Numbered from the stretch's first letter, positions 26,032 through 35,387 are shown. The stretch is 64,000 bases of DNA from Arthrobacter sp. B6 (GCF_001663775.1 NZ_KV467169.1:410713-474712), one strand, 5' to 3'. The notes: generated from the sequence alone by a model not told the origin. A program made the numbers and translations.

Positions 26032-29000
26032 CTACACCTCGGCGCCCAGGCGCTGGCTGATGACGGTGGAGACGCCGTCGCCCCGCATGGTGACGCCGTA
26101 CAGGGCATCAGCCACCTCCATGGTCCGCTTTTGGTGCGTGATCACGATCAGCTGGCTGGACTCCCGGAGTTCCTCGAAGATGGTGATGAGCCTGCCCAGG
26201 TTGGTGTCGTCAAGGGCCGCCTCCACCTCGTCCATCACGTAGAAGGGCGAGGGTCGGGCCTTGAAGATTGCCACGAGCAGCGCGACGGCGGTGAGTGACC
26301 GCTCCCCGCCTGAAAGCAGCGACAGCCGCTTGATCTTTTTTCCGGCCGGGCGCGCCTCCACTTCGATGCCTGTGGTGAGCATGTCGGAGGGGTCTGTCAG
26401 GACCAGGCGGCCCTCACCGCCTGGAAAAAGGCGGGCGAAGACGCGGATGAACTGGGCCTGGGTGTCTTCAAAAGCCTCGGCGAAGACCCGCTGAACGCGG
26501 TCGTCCACTTCCTTGATGATGTCCAGCAGGTCCTTGCGGCTGGATTTGAGGTCCTCAAGCTGGGTGCTGAGGAACTGGTGCCGTTCTTCCAGCGCCGCGA
26601 ACTCCTCCAACGCCAGCGGGTTGACCTTTCCCAAGGCGGACAGGTCCCTTTCGGCCTTCCGGAGCCGTTTCTCCTGCTCCTCCCGGACATAGCGCCTGCC
26701 TTCGGGAATTGGGGCGCCGTTGTCATCTACCGGTGTCCTGAGGGCCGCCCATTTGTCGTGGGTTTCATCATCCAAAACGGGTATGGGAACGTCCGGGCCG
26801 AAGTCGGCCACCAGCAGGTCCGGGGTGATGCCGAGTTCCTCGATGGACCGTGTTTCGAGGGCCTCGATCCGTGCCCGTTGCTGGGCTCGCGCCAGTTCGT
26901 CGCGGTGGACCGAATCCGTCAGTTCCGCCAGTTCGCGTGCCAGTGCATCGTTGGCGGCCCTGATCTCCAGCAGGGCGCGGTCCCGCTGCTCGCGGTTCTC
27001 CTCGGCGAGGTCGCGTTCGTGCCGGGCCAGCTCCACCGACACGTCGATGAAACGCAGGGCCAGCTCCACGCCTGCCTGCACAGCCGCCGCGCGTTTGGCC
27101 TGGATCCGGCGGCGTCGGGCCCGTTCAGCGGCTTCTTCGCGTGCCCTGCGTTCAGCCGCCGCTGCCCGCTCCAGCGATACCGCCCGGTTACGGGTGGCCG
27201 CCAACTGCTCTTCCGTGCTGCGGAGCGACAGCCTGGCTTCCATTTCCGCTGAGCGGGCCTGCGACGCTGCCAGGGCCAGGGCGTCGCGCTGTTCTGTGGA
27301 GGGTTCCTCTTCGACCGGTGCCTGCTGCGCCGACGCCAGACGTTCAGTGATGGCGGCGAGCGCTTCTTCCTCGGCGGCCACATTGGCCTCGGCCTTGGCA
27401 AGGGAAGCAGCAAGCCTGTCGCTCTCGCCCACGGCGCTGCGCAGGATGGAGTTCAGATGCCCAAGCCGCTCGGCGACTGCGGCCAGCCGGGCGTCCGATT
27501 CATGCAGGCGGTCCAAGGCGGCCTCGGCCCTCACCTGGGCCTCCGCGCGCCGGGCCTCGGCGCCGGCCATGGCGAACCGGTTCCGTTCCAGATCAGCTAT
27601 GACAGCGGCGAGCCGGGCCTCGGCGTCGTCGACGGCGGCCTGCACCTCAAGCAGTGACGGCGCCTTCGCGGAGCCGCCTGTAACTGTCAGCACAGTGAAG
27701 ACGTCGCCGCCTTTGGTCACGGCTGTCAGGTCCGGCCTTTCGGCAACCAGCTGACCGGCGCTCTTCAGGTCCTCCACAACAGCAATGCCCGACAGGAGCG
27801 CGGTTACGGCCGGGCTGCTGACGTCCGCGGCGGAGGTCAGGTCGGTGGCCCACCGCGCTCCCGCCGGCAGCGCACCCGCCGGGGCGGCTGCGTCCGATAG
27901 CGCAGATGCTGACGCCAGCAGCAGGGAGGCGCGCCCGCCGTCGTCATCCTTAAGGAACTGCATCACGGCGGCGGCCACTGCGGGGTCGCGGACCACAATG
28001 GCCTCGGACGCGTCGCCGAGTGCGGCCGCTATCGCGGTCTCGTAGCCGGGGCTGATGGTGAGGTTCGAGGCCAGGGTTCCCACAAGGCCGTCCAGCCCGG
28101 AGTTGAGCGCATGCGCCGTGCCGTCCTTGCGGTTGAGTCCGAGCTGGAGGGCATCCCGCCGGGCAACCAGGGCGTCACGTTCGCGGACGGACTCCGCCTC
28201 TGCGGCCGTGAGGGCGGAAATCTGTTCGCGGACAGCGTCGAGGTCGGCGATGGCGTCCTCGTAGTCGGCGTCAAGGCTTTCTTCGCCTTCCTCGACCCCC
28301 GCCACCTGGGTCTCCAGGGCGGTGAACTCGGCCTGGGCCTTGCTGCGGCGTTCCTGCCCTGCGGCGAGGGACTCCCGGAGCCTGCCGAGCTCCGCTTGCG
28401 CGGATTCCACGCGCGACCTTGCGGCACCAACCTGGCCGGCCAGCCGAGCGAGGCCTTCCCGCCGGTCCGCGGCGGCACGGAGGACGGCGGTGAGGCGCTT
28501 CTCTTCGGCAGCTGCGGCGCTCTCCGCCCCGGCTTTGGCTGCCGTCGCTGACTCCAGTGCGCTGCGCCTGTCCAGCATGTGGCGCTCGAGTTCCGTCAGC
28601 TCATCCCGGACGCGGGCAGCCTGCCGTTCGAGCTGTTCGGGATCCCTCCCGGAGTACGGTTCAGCGTCCACCGCGCCGAGCAGCCGGCCGCGTTCCTGGG
28701 CCAGCGACCCCAGGGAGCGGAGGCGTTCCCGGGCTGCAGACAGCCGGTACCAGCTATCCCGCGCCGCATTGAGCAGCGGTGTGGCCTCCGCAGCGAGCTG
28801 TTCCATGGCCGCCTGCTTCCGGCGCCCGGACTCCAGCCCTTGCTCCACGGCGGCACGGCGGGCCTTCAGTGCTTCCTCATCCGCCACGTCCTTGTCGAGG
28901 GCCGCCTGCTGGCGGACCAGGTCATCGGCCAGCAGCCGCGCACGGGCGTCCCGGACATCAAACTGCACCCTCTGCGCACGGCGAGCCACGTCGGCCTGCT

Positions 29001-29619
29001 TGCCGAGCGGGGTGAGCTGCCGCCGGATCTCACCGGTCAGGTCGCTCAGGCGCTGGAGGTTTGCTTGCATCGCCTCCAGCTTGCGGACGGTTTTTTCCTT
29101 GCGGCGGCGGTGTTTCAGGATTCCGGCGGCCTCCTCGATGAAGCCGCGGCGTTCCTCCGGGGTGGCATGCAGGACCTTGTCCAGCTGCCCCTGGCCCACA
29201 ATGACATGCATTTCCCGGCCCAGACCGGAATCGGAGAGCAGCTCCTGGATGTCAAGCAGGCGGCAACTGGCCCCATTGATGGCGTACTCGGATCCCCCGG
29301 TGCGGAAGAGCGTCCGCGAAATGGTGACCTCGCTGTACTCGATCGGCAGCGCCCCGTCAGCGTTGTCAATCGTCAGGGAAACATGGGCCCGCCCCAGGGG
29401 CGCACGCCCGGAGGTCCCGGCGAAAATGACGTCCTCCATTTTGCCGCCGCGAAGCGTCTTCGCACCCTGTTCCCCCATCACCCAGGAGAGGGCGTCCACA
29501 ACATTGGACTTGCCGGAACCGTTCGGTCCCACCACTGCCGTGACTCCGGGTTCAAAGTCGAAGGTCGTGGCTGACGCGAACGACTTGAACCCCCGGACGG
29601 TAAGGCTTTTGAGGTGCAA
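26032..29619 (-). CDS. smc: Chromosome segregation protein SMC
   Basis: SMC forms the ring of the condensin complex that compacts and separates chromosomes. The 1195 residues show the full layout: N-terminal Walker A GPNGSGKSNVVDAL (31-44), a long coiled coil, a hinge (about 500-660, LVGTLASNLTISPGYE onward), a second coiled coil, and the C-terminal head with signature LLSGGERSLTA and Walker B FYVMDEVEAALDD. The length is normal. Its partners scpA and scpB are not in the window. It is followed by ftsY and preceded by a beta-propeller gene rather than directly by mutM. Confidence 0.97.
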   Translation of the reverse strand: MHLKSLTVRGFKSFASATTFDFEPGVTAVVGPNGSGKSNVVDALSWVMGEQGAKTLRGGKMEDVIFAGTSGRAPLGRAHVSLTIDNADGALPIEYSEVTISRTLFRTGGSEYAINGASCRLLDIQELLSDSGLGREMHVIVGQGQLDKVLHATPEERRGFIEEAAGILKHRRRKEKTVRKLEAMQANLQRLSDLTGEIRRQLTPLGKQADVARRAQRVQFDVRDARARLLADDLVRQQAALDKDVADEEALKARRAAVEQGLESGRRKQAAMEQLAAEATPLLNAARDSWYRLSAARERLRSLGSLAQERGRLLGAVDAEPYSGRDPEQLERQAARVRDELTELERHMLDRRSALESATAAKAGAESAAAAEEKRLTAVLRAAADRREGLARLAGQVGAARSRVESAQAELGRLRESLAAGQERRSKAQAEFTALETQVAGVEEGEESLDADYEDAIADLDAVREQISALTAAEAESVRERDALVARRDALQLGLNRKDGTAHALNSGLDGLVGTLASNLTISPGYETAIAAALGDASEAIVVRDPAVAAAVMQFLKDDDGGRASLLLASASALSDAAAPAGALPAGARWATDLTSAADVSSPAVTALLSGIAVVEDLKSAGQLVAERPDLTAVTKGGDVFTVLTVTGGSAKAPSLLEVQAAVDDAEARLAAVIADLERNRFAMAGAEARRAEAQVRAEAALDRLHESDARLAAVAERLGHLNSILRSAVGESDRLAASLAKAEANVAAEEEALAAITERLASAQQAPVEEEPSTEQRDALALAASQARSAEMEARLSLRSTEEQLAATRNRAVSLERAAAAERRAREEAAERARRRRIQAKRAAAVQAGVELALRFIDVSVELARHERDLAEENREQRDRALLEIRAANDALARELAELTDSVHRDELARAQQRARIEALETRSIEELGITPDLLVADFGPDVPIPVLDDETHDKWAALRTPVDDNGAPIPEGRRYVREEQEKRLRKAERDLSALGKVNPLALEEFAALEERHQFLSTQLEDLKSSRKDLLDIIKEVDDRVQRVFAEAFEDTQAQFIRVFARLFPGGEGRLVLTDPSDMLTTGIEVEARPAGKKIKRLSLLSGGERSLTAVALLVAIFKARPSPFYVMDEVEAALDDTNLGRLITIFEELRESSQLIVITHQKRTMEVADALYGVTMRGDGVSTVISQRLGAEV

Positions 29620-29725
29620 GGTGTTCCTGGTCTCCTGAGTGGCTGAAGCGGCTGCTCTGCTGCCCCAAATCTACTGCGTCACTGCGGGTTTCCACGGATT
29701 TGCAGGAGTTCCCCTGCTGTGATGG

Positions 29726-30874
29726 CTACTGCCGCACCACCGCCGGAGACCAGGCGTGTTCGATGAAGAGCGAGGGCTGCGCCGCCGGATCGATGGCGAG
29801 TGACCAGATGTCGCTGTCCTGGCCGGACTCATCGCGCGGAACACCGTAGACAACTGTACTGGCGTCGAGCCACTCCAACTGGTCATCTATATCACGCTGT
29901 TCAGTAAGCACCGTTTCCGTGCCGGAGGCGATGTTTAGAACCGCTATGTTGCGGTGGCCCGCCAGTGTCCCGGTGACACTCTTCTTGTAGGCGATCCGGG
30001 TGCCGTCCGGCGAGATTGAAGGACACTCGATCCCCGAGGCGGTCACCGTCAGTGTCCTGTCCTTCAGGCTCCCCCGTACCAACCAGATGTTTCCTTGTGA
30101 CGAGGCCGTGGCGTAGAACGCGTCGGGCTGCCCCGGGACGAAGGTCACGCCCCAGATGTTGCGGTCCGTAGCTTTGATCCGCCCCCCTCCGGAAATGAGG
30201 GCGAATTCCTCGAGGTTCCCGTGGTCGGTGCCGTCCCGGCCGCGGATGATCGTCTCTGTGGAGAACCCTGCAGTGGCATACGAGTGCCCCGACACAAACA
30301 CCGTGCTTGCCAGCAGTGACCCGTCGGCGCTGATCCGCGTGCGGCTGGGAATTCCTCCCAGGGCCCACGATTCGTCGGTGTCCAGGGAGGCGTTGTAGAC
30401 AGTGGCCTCAAAATTGATGGGGATCTCGTTTTTTGTGCGCAGGCAGCTCACGCGGTTGACGACCGCATACACGCGGTCACAGGCGTGGCCGCTGAGTGCC
30501 CGCTGACCTGTTGGATCAGCCAGCAGTACGGTTGCAGCCTGCCCGAAACCCTGACCGGGTGCCGTATTCCGGAACATCACAAACGGGGCGGCGGGCAGGG
30601 CGTCCGCCGCGACCGTGTCAACGGGCGAATCCGCTTCCTGGCTGCTTCTTGCCGACTGGAAGGCCGACACTGCGTACACGGCCGACCCCGCCGCCACAAG
30701 CACGACTATTGCGAGCAGGATAAGCCACCGCCGTCGCATGCCGGAGTCCGGCAACTCTGTGGCCAGGGCCGTCGGCAGCGAAACCGGGTTGGATTCCGGG
30801 AGCATGGCTACGGATCCGCTCCCTGCGGGCTGCCGTGTCCGCTGCACCGGCTGTGGCGCCTTCCTCCGGCTCAC
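29726..30874 (-). CDS. Membrane-anchored beta-propeller (TolB/PD40-like) protein
   Basis: A 382-residue protein with a cytoplasmic N-terminus, one membrane segment (RRRWLILLAIVVLVAAGSAVYAV, near residues 47-70) and an extracytoplasmic domain with repeated propeller-like units, e.g. RTRISADGSLLAS, CPSISPDGTRIAYK and the closing DDQLEWLDASTVVYG. No enzyme motif is seen. I chose the GTG at 30874, which overlaps the upstream MFS stop by four bases (GTGA); an ATG at 30805 is an alternative and would drop 23 residues. The tight overlap suggests the propeller works with the MFS transporter, for example as an outside sensor, but this is inference. Confidence 0.7.
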   Translation of the reverse strand: MSRRKAPQPVQRTRQPAGSGSVAMLPESNPVSLPTALATELPDSGMRRRWLILLAIVVLVAAGSAVYAVSAFQSARSSQEADSPVDTVAADALPAAPFVMFRNTAPGQGFGQAATVLLADPTGQRALSGHACDRVYAVVNRVSCLRTKNEIPINFEATVYNASLDTDESWALGGIPSRTRISADGSLLASTVFVSGHSYATAGFSTETIIRGRDGTDHGNLEEFALISGGGRIKATDRNIWGVTFVPGQPDAFYATASSQGNIWLVRGSLKDRTLTVTASGIECPSISPDGTRIAYKKSVTGTLAGHRNIAVLNIASGTETVLTEQRDIDDQLEWLDASTVVYGVPRDESGQDSDIWSLAIDPAAQPSLFIEHAWSPAVVRQ

Positions 30875-32145
30875 GGTGCCGCCGTCCAGCGGCGGGCCCC
30901 GCCCAGCAGGGCTGCGCCCACGATCAGGGCTGCGGCCAGCAATCCGGCGACGCAAACCATGGCAGTGACCGGCCCGAGCATGAACCACAAAACCCCGAAG
31001 CCCGTGGCTGCCGCCATCCGGGACAGGGCCACAACGGTCTGCGCGGTGCCAAGCGCCGTCGCCAGGTGCTCCGCTCGAGTCAACCTGCTGACGATGGCAG
31101 CGAGAACACCGTCGGTCGCCGCGTAGAAGATCCCTAGCAGGAGCAGGCAACCGAGCGTGGCACCGAGGCCGCCGAAGGGCATTGCTGCGAGGACGTAACA
31201 GGCCAGCAGCGCAAGGTGGCCGGCGAGGAATACGGGGATCCGTCCCCACCGGTCCGCCAGCTTTCCGATGGGAATGGCGAACAGCAGGAAAACAACATTG
31301 GTTCCCACATAGAGGAGCGGGAACCACTGGACTGCGAACGAACCCCGGTCGTGGAGGATCAGGTAAATGAACCCGTCGCCGATCGTCAGAAGGCCCAGGA
31401 GACCGGCTGTGAGCAGGAGCCGGGACAGCCCCTGCTCCTTTACGGTGGCCCACCGCAGTTGGGACCACCGGAAGCGCGGGCGGCGGGCCGCCGCGTCCGG
31501 GTTGACGGTTCCCCGCCGGCGGCCAGGGACAATCAGCACCAGCACAGCCACGCCGATGACCGAGAACGCCAGCGAAACGATGAATACGGTGCTGAAGCCG
31601 TTGGGGATCATCACCAGCACCAGGAACGCAAGCAGTGGCCCGGTGGCTGCACCGATACTGTCCAGCATGCGGTGGACACCGAAGGATCTGGCAAGGTGTT
31701 CTGGCTGCGCCGCTTCCGAGATCATTGCATCGCGCGGGGCTGTGCGGATGCCTTTTCCGATCCTGTCGCCGGTCACGATTCCGGCGATGGCCCAGAACCC
31801 GCCCGCGAAGAGGAATCCGACCCGGGCAACCATCGAAAGTCCATAGCCGGCAACAGCGACGCGTTTGGGCTGCCCCGTGCGGTCCGAGACCCAGCCGGCG
31901 GCAATCCGCACGATGGCGCTGGCGCCCTGGTTGATGCCGTCGATGATCCCGAATGCGATGGTGGACAGTCCCAGGAATCCGGTGACGTAGAGCGGCAGGA
32001 TGGCTGCCACGGATTCCGAGGAGATATCCGTCATCATGCTGACGATGCCGAGCCAGATGATCACCGGGGACAGCCGGAAGGCCGTTGCAGCGGCGGCGGG
32101 CATCTCGGCTTGAGAGTCCTTCTGGCCGCCGGTGCGGTCCGACAT
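30871..32145 (-). CDS. MFS transporter
   Basis: A 424-residue major-facilitator protein with about 12 membrane segments; the N-terminal signature SMMTDISSESVAAILPLYV and the loop motif AGWVSDRTGQPKRVAVAGYG place it in the MFS subgroup whose members start with a D-x-S-S-E segment. The substrate is unknown. The start at 32145 (MSDRTGG) has no good ribosome site; ATG 32103 (MPAAAATAF) and the frame up to 32253 are alternatives. Together with the propeller gene it interrupts the mutM-smc neighbourhood that is contiguous in many actinobacteria. Confidence 0.8.
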   Translation of the reverse strand: MSDRTGGQKDSQAEMPAAAATAFRLSPVIIWLGIVSMMTDISSESVAAILPLYVTGFLGLSTIAFGIIDGINQGASAIVRIAAGWVSDRTGQPKRVAVAGYGLSMVARVGFLFAGGFWAIAGIVTGDRIGKGIRTAPRDAMISEAAQPEHLARSFGVHRMLDSIGAATGPLLAFLVLVMIPNGFSTVFIVSLAFSVIGVAVLVLIVPGRRRGTVNPDAAARRPRFRWSQLRWATVKEQGLSRLLLTAGLLGLLTIGDGFIYLILHDRGSFAVQWFPLLYVGTNVVFLLFAIPIGKLADRWGRIPVFLAGHLALLACYVLAAMPFGGLGATLGCLLLLGIFYAATDGVLAAIVSRLTRAEHLATALGTAQTVVALSRMAAATGFGVLWFMLGPVTAMVCVAGLLAAALIVGAALLGGARRWTAAP

Positions 32146-32289
32146 CGAAAGGTACAAGGGCTGCCTCGTTCCTGCTGACGGTATGGGGCCGCGGCGGCCG
32201 CCAAAGGCACCCCGCCGCTTCTTATGGCCCCAGTCTGCCAACGGAATCCACATTGCGGAACCGCAGAATCCGCAGACTTTCCTTGCCTG

Positions 32290-33240
32290 CTACCAGCGCC
32301 CGTTCCGCGGCCGAGGCTGGCACACCGGGCAGGTGTAGGACGAGCGGTTCATAAACTGCTCCCGTCGGATCGGGGAATTAATTCCGACGGCGGCACACCG
32401 CCCGCAGGGCTGCCCTTCCCTCCCGTAGGCGTTCAGGGAGCGGTCGAAGTAGCCGGAAGCGCCGTTGACGTTGACGTACAGCGAATCGAAGCTGGTCCCG
32501 CCGGCGGCCAGGGCGTCCAGCATGACCTCACGGGCGCAGTCCACTAGCCCTGCCGCGTCGGCTCGCCGCAGCTTGTCGGTGGGTTTGGCGTAATGCAGTT
32601 TCGCCCGCCACAGGGCCTCGTCCGCGTAGATGTTGCCGATCCCGGAAACCAGGCCCTGGTCCAAAAGGGCCCGCTTAAGCCCTGTCTTGCGCTTGCGGAG
32701 CCGGCTGAAGAAATTTTCGAAGGAGAACGCCGGGTCAAGGGGGTCGCGGGCAATGTGCGATGCCTCTTCAGCGATCAGCGGAAGGGGGGATTCAGCGAGG
32801 CCGCCCGGGCCGCCGTCGTCCGTGGGTACCATGTCGGTGACAAACAGGCCGCCGAAGATCCGCTGGTCCACAAAACGGAGCTGTTCCGGCATGCCGTCGC
32901 CCGGACTCAGCCGAAGCCTGACTTTGAGGTGTTTTTCGTCCGGAGCGTTGGTGTCCTGCATCAGCAGCTGGCCGCTCATGCCCAAGTGGGCCATGAGGGC
33001 GACGGGCGGCGGGGCCGCGGCACCATGCGTTGTGTCAAGCAGCGGCATCCAGAGGAACTTGCCACGTCGGACGACGTCCGCCACGGTGGCACCTTCCAGG
33101 TTGCCGACGAAATCCTGCGTGCCAAGCGCATGGCGGCGGATGGACCGGGGGTCCAGGACGTCAACTGAGGTGATGGTGCGGCCGCGGACCCACCTGACCA
33201 GTCCGCGACGGACTACTTCCACTTCCGGGAGTTCCGGCAC
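32290..33240 (-). CDS. mutM: Formamidopyrimidine-DNA glycosylase
   Basis: MutM (Fpg) removes 8-oxoguanine and formamidopyrimidines by beta,delta-elimination. The 316-residue protein starts MPELPEVEVVRRGL with the catalytic P2 and E3, has the lysine region in the N domain, the helix-two-turn-helix (SGIGNIYADEALW) and the C-terminal zinc finger CGRC...CPVC (about 275-305) with the terminal basic segment. It is 8 bases after rnc. Length is slightly above the E. coli enzyme because of loops after residue 60. Confidence 0.96.
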   Translation of the reverse strand: MPELPEVEVVRRGLVRWVRGRTITSVDVLDPRSIRRHALGTQDFVGNLEGATVADVVRRGKFLWMPLLDTTHGAAAPPPVALMAHLGMSGQLLMQDTNAPDEKHLKVRLRLSPGDGMPEQLRFVDQRIFGGLFVTDMVPTDDGGPGGLAESPLPLIAEEASHIARDPLDPAFSFENFFSRLRKRKTGLKRALLDQGLVSGIGNIYADEALWRAKLHYAKPTDKLRRADAAGLVDCAREVMLDALAAGGTSFDSLYVNVNGASGYFDRSLNAYGREGQPCGRCAAVGINSPIRREQFMNRSSYTCPVCQPRPRNGRW

Positions 33241-33248
33241 AGGGCAGC

Positions 33249-33977
33249 CTAGACGGAGGCAGCGGAGTCCGCGGAATCATCCGCAGCCGCCGGACGGGGA
33301 GCTCCGGAGAGCACACGCCATGCATCCGCGGCGGCTTCCTGCTCGGCTTCCTTCTTGGAGTGGCCGGAGCCATTGCCGTAGGCGTTGCCGCCGATCTCCA
33401 GGACAGCCGTAAATGTGCGGGCGTGGTCCGGGCCGGATCCTTCCACCAGGTAGTGGATGCTGCCGAGCTGCCTGCTGGCTGCCAATTCCTGGATGCTGGT
33501 CTTCCAGTCTGTTCCCGCGCCAAGGGCAGCTGCGTCCTTCAGGAGCGGACCGATCAGGCGCATGACCAGCTGGCGGGCGGTCTCGATGTCGTTGGACACG
33601 TAGGTGGCACCAATAAGTGCTTCCATGGTGTCCGCCAGGATGGAGGCCTTGTTTTTGCCTTCGGTAAGCTTTTCGCCCTGGCCCAGGTAAATGTAGTCGC
33701 CAATGCCGAGGCTTCGGCCGATGCCGGCGAGGGCGCGCGTGCTGACGACGGCGGAGCGTCGTTTCGCAAGGTCCCCTTCGGGCAGCGACGGGTTGTCCCG
33801 GTACAGGGCATCCGTCACGGAAAAGCCCAGGATGGAGTCACCCAGGAATTCCAGCCGCTCGTTGGTGGGGATTCCGCCGTTTTCGTAGGCGTAGGAACGG
33901 TGTGTCAGAGCAAGACGAAGCGTCCCGGCGTCAATGGAGACACCGAGACGCTTCAGAAGCTCTTCAGTTGAAGACAT
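33249..33977 (-). CDS. rnc: Ribonuclease III
   Basis: RNase III cuts double-stranded RNA, including the rRNA precursor. The product (242 residues) has the catalytic signature NERLEFLGDSILGFSVTD (split as NERLEFLGDS, about 38-47), the second acidic site in ADTMEALIGATYVS, and the C-terminal dsRNA-binding domain (about 155-225, KTSIQELAASRQLGSIHY and GNGSGHSKKEAEQEAA). I used MSSTEELLKRLG as start; an ATG one codon earlier and a TTG at 33998, directly after the rpmF stop, are alternatives. The tail is Ala/Asp-rich. Confidence 0.95.
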   Translation of the reverse strand: MSSTEELLKRLGVSIDAGTLRLALTHRSYAYENGGIPTNERLEFLGDSILGFSVTDALYRDNPSLPEGDLAKRRSAVVSTRALAGIGRSLGIGDYIYLGQGEKLTEGKNKASILADTMEALIGATYVSNDIETARQLVMRLIGPLLKDAAALGAGTDWKTSIQELAASRQLGSIHYLVEGSGPDHARTFTAVLEIGGNAYGNGSGHSKKEAEQEAAADAWRVLSGAPRPAAADDSADSAASV

Positions 33978-33998
33978 CATCTCAGCCTGAGTGGCCAA

Positions 33999-34202
33999 TT
34001 AGACGTCTGCGACCTTGCGGCCCTTGTACTCAAGGAACAGCGCAGTGCCAGCCGAGTCGGTAACGACCTTTGCCTGGTGAGGCAGGCTGTAGGTGACCTG
34101 GCCGTTCTCTACGGTCTTCACCAGGTGGGGGGCAGTTGCCTTCCACTGGGAGCGGCGGGCGCGGGTATTCGAGCGAGACATTTTCCGCTTGGGAACAGCC
34201 AC
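33999..34202 (-). CDS. rpmF: 50S ribosomal protein L32, cysteine-free form
   Basis: L32 is a small 50S protein. The 67-residue product starts MAVPKRKMSRSNTRARRSQW, the family signature. The C-terminal half (APHLVKTVENGQVTYSLPHQ onward) has no cysteine, so the zinc ribbon CxxC...CxxC found in many L32 proteins is absent. Such cysteine-free forms do not need zinc. It lies 36 bases after DUF177 (yceD-rpmF order, standard) and directly before rnc. Confidence 0.95.
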   Translation of the reverse strand: MAVPKRKMSRSNTRARRSQWKATAPHLVKTVENGQVTYSLPHQAKVVTDSAGTALFLEYKGRKVADV

Positions 34203-34238
34203 GGCTAACTCATTTCTCTCTAGACAAACACGTACAAA

Positions 34239-34763
34239 TCAATTTTGCCGGTCAGGCTTAGCCATATCAGCTAGGGCAGCCCAGCGAGGATCCAAGACCT
34301 CGTGGTGGTGCCCCGGCTCGTCTTCCAGGCGAGCTCCGCATTCGGAACAAAGGCCCTGGCAGTCTTCCCGGCACACCGGCTGGAACGGCAGCATGGTTAC
34401 AACTGCGTCCCGCAACACCGGTTCAAGATCGATCAGATCGTGCTCGACTCGACGTTGCTCTTCATCGTCTTCTTCATCCGAAAGCAGGACGCCTTCATAG
34501 AAGAAAAGTTCTTGCACATTGACCTCAAGGTCATACGCAAGGGGATCCAGGCATCGGCCGCATTCGCCCGTTACTGCAGCGACTGCGGTTCCTGATACCA
34601 GAATTCCTTCGTGTACGGCCTCAAGCCTCAGATCCAGCTCGATATCCGAGCCTTCCTGAACGCCAATGAGCGCCACACCAAGATCACCTGGTGCGGGTAC
34701 ATGTTCCGTCAGTGTCCGCATGCTTCCCGGGCTGCGCCCGAGGTCCTTGACGTCGAACGCCAA
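34239..34763 (-). CDS. YceD/DUF177 family protein
   Basis: A member of the YceD family that is almost always next to rpmF; plant and bacterial members act in 23S rRNA maturation. The 174 residues contain the family motif VSGTAVAAVTGECGRCLDPL and a C-terminal cysteine pair set, CREDCQGLCSECGARL, which may bind zinc, followed by HHHEVLDPRWAAL. The first standard start codon in frame is the TTG at 34763, but it has no ribosome site and the conserved family segment SPLAFDVKDLGR begins before it. An in-frame ATT at 34787 has AGGAG five bases upstream and would give 182 residues. Confidence 0.85.
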   Translation of the reverse strand: MAFDVKDLGRSPGSMRTLTEHVPAPGDLGVALIGVQEGSDIELDLRLEAVHEGILVSGTAVAAVTGECGRCLDPLAYDLEVNVQELFFYEGVLLSDEEDDEEQRRVEHDLIDLEPVLRDAVVTMLPFQPVCREDCQGLCSECGARLEDEPGHHHEVLDPRWAALADMAKPDRQN

Positions 34764-34886
34764 GGGCGAACTAGCATCTCGCTTAATGAGAACTCCTGTT
34801 GAACATATGACCGACGTACCATCTTAGCCTGAAGACCCGTATGGACTCAAACCAGGCCACCGAAGGCCGCCGAGTACCGGACTAGC

Positions 34887-35387
34887 CTACCCTCTTGGCG
34901 GCTGATCGGGCGAAGACTCGCCAGCCAGCATCCTTTTTTGGACTGACCGGGGCACATAGTCCGAGACATTGCCGCCCAGGCCCGCCACTTCCTTGATCAG
35001 GGTGGAGGACAAATGCAGGTAATGGGCTTCGGCGGGCAGGAAGACTGTTTCCACACCGCTGAGTTGGCGGTTCATGGTGGCCATAGGCAGTTCATAGTCA
35101 AAATCCGACGAGGACCGGAGCCCCTTGACTATCGCGGACACTCCCCGCTGGCGGCAATATTCAGCCAGCAGCCCTTCCCCGACAGGTTCAACAACAATCC
35201 CTTTAAGGGACGCGAGGGTTTCCCGTGCCATGTCGATCCGGTCCCCCAGGCTAAACCGGTATTTCTTCGCGTAGTTGGTGGACACCGCCACGATGACCTC
35301 ATCAAAGAGGCCGGCCGCCCGCGCGATAACCTCGAGATGGCCGTTGTGGATGGGGTCGAAGGATCCTGGGCAGACAGCGCGTCTCAT
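34887..35387 (-). CDS. coaD: Phosphopantetheine adenylyltransferase
   Basis: CoaD makes dephospho-CoA from 4'-phosphopantetheine and ATP. The 166-residue protein has the nucleotidyltransferase motif GSFDPIHNGHLEV (8-20; TxGH-like HNGH), KKYRFSL, KGLRSSSDFDYELPMA and the C-terminal SSTLIKEVAGLGG, all diagnostic. It starts from ATG 35387, 43 bases from the divergent aminotransferase. It follows rsmD and recG in the conserved order, although the aminotransferase pair has been placed between. Confidence 0.96.
   Translation of the reverse strand: MRRAVCPGSFDPIHNGHLEVIARAAGLFDEVIVAVSTNYAKKYRFSLGDRIDMARETLASLKGIVVEPVGEGLLAEYCRQRGVSAIVKGLRSSSDFDYELPMATMNRQLSGVETVFLPAEAHYLHLSSTLIKEVAGLGGNVSDYVPRSVQKRMLAGESSPDQPPRG

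Noticed and set aside
28322..29638. 438-codon plus-strand open frame within smc
   Set aside because: Low-complexity Ser/Arg-rich shadow of the SMC coiled coil.
34793..34816. Seven-codon mini-ORF before DUF177 as a regulatory leader peptide
   Set aside because: Its composition shows no runs of one amino acid and no adjacent terminator/antiterminator pair; kept only as a note to the ATT-start finding.
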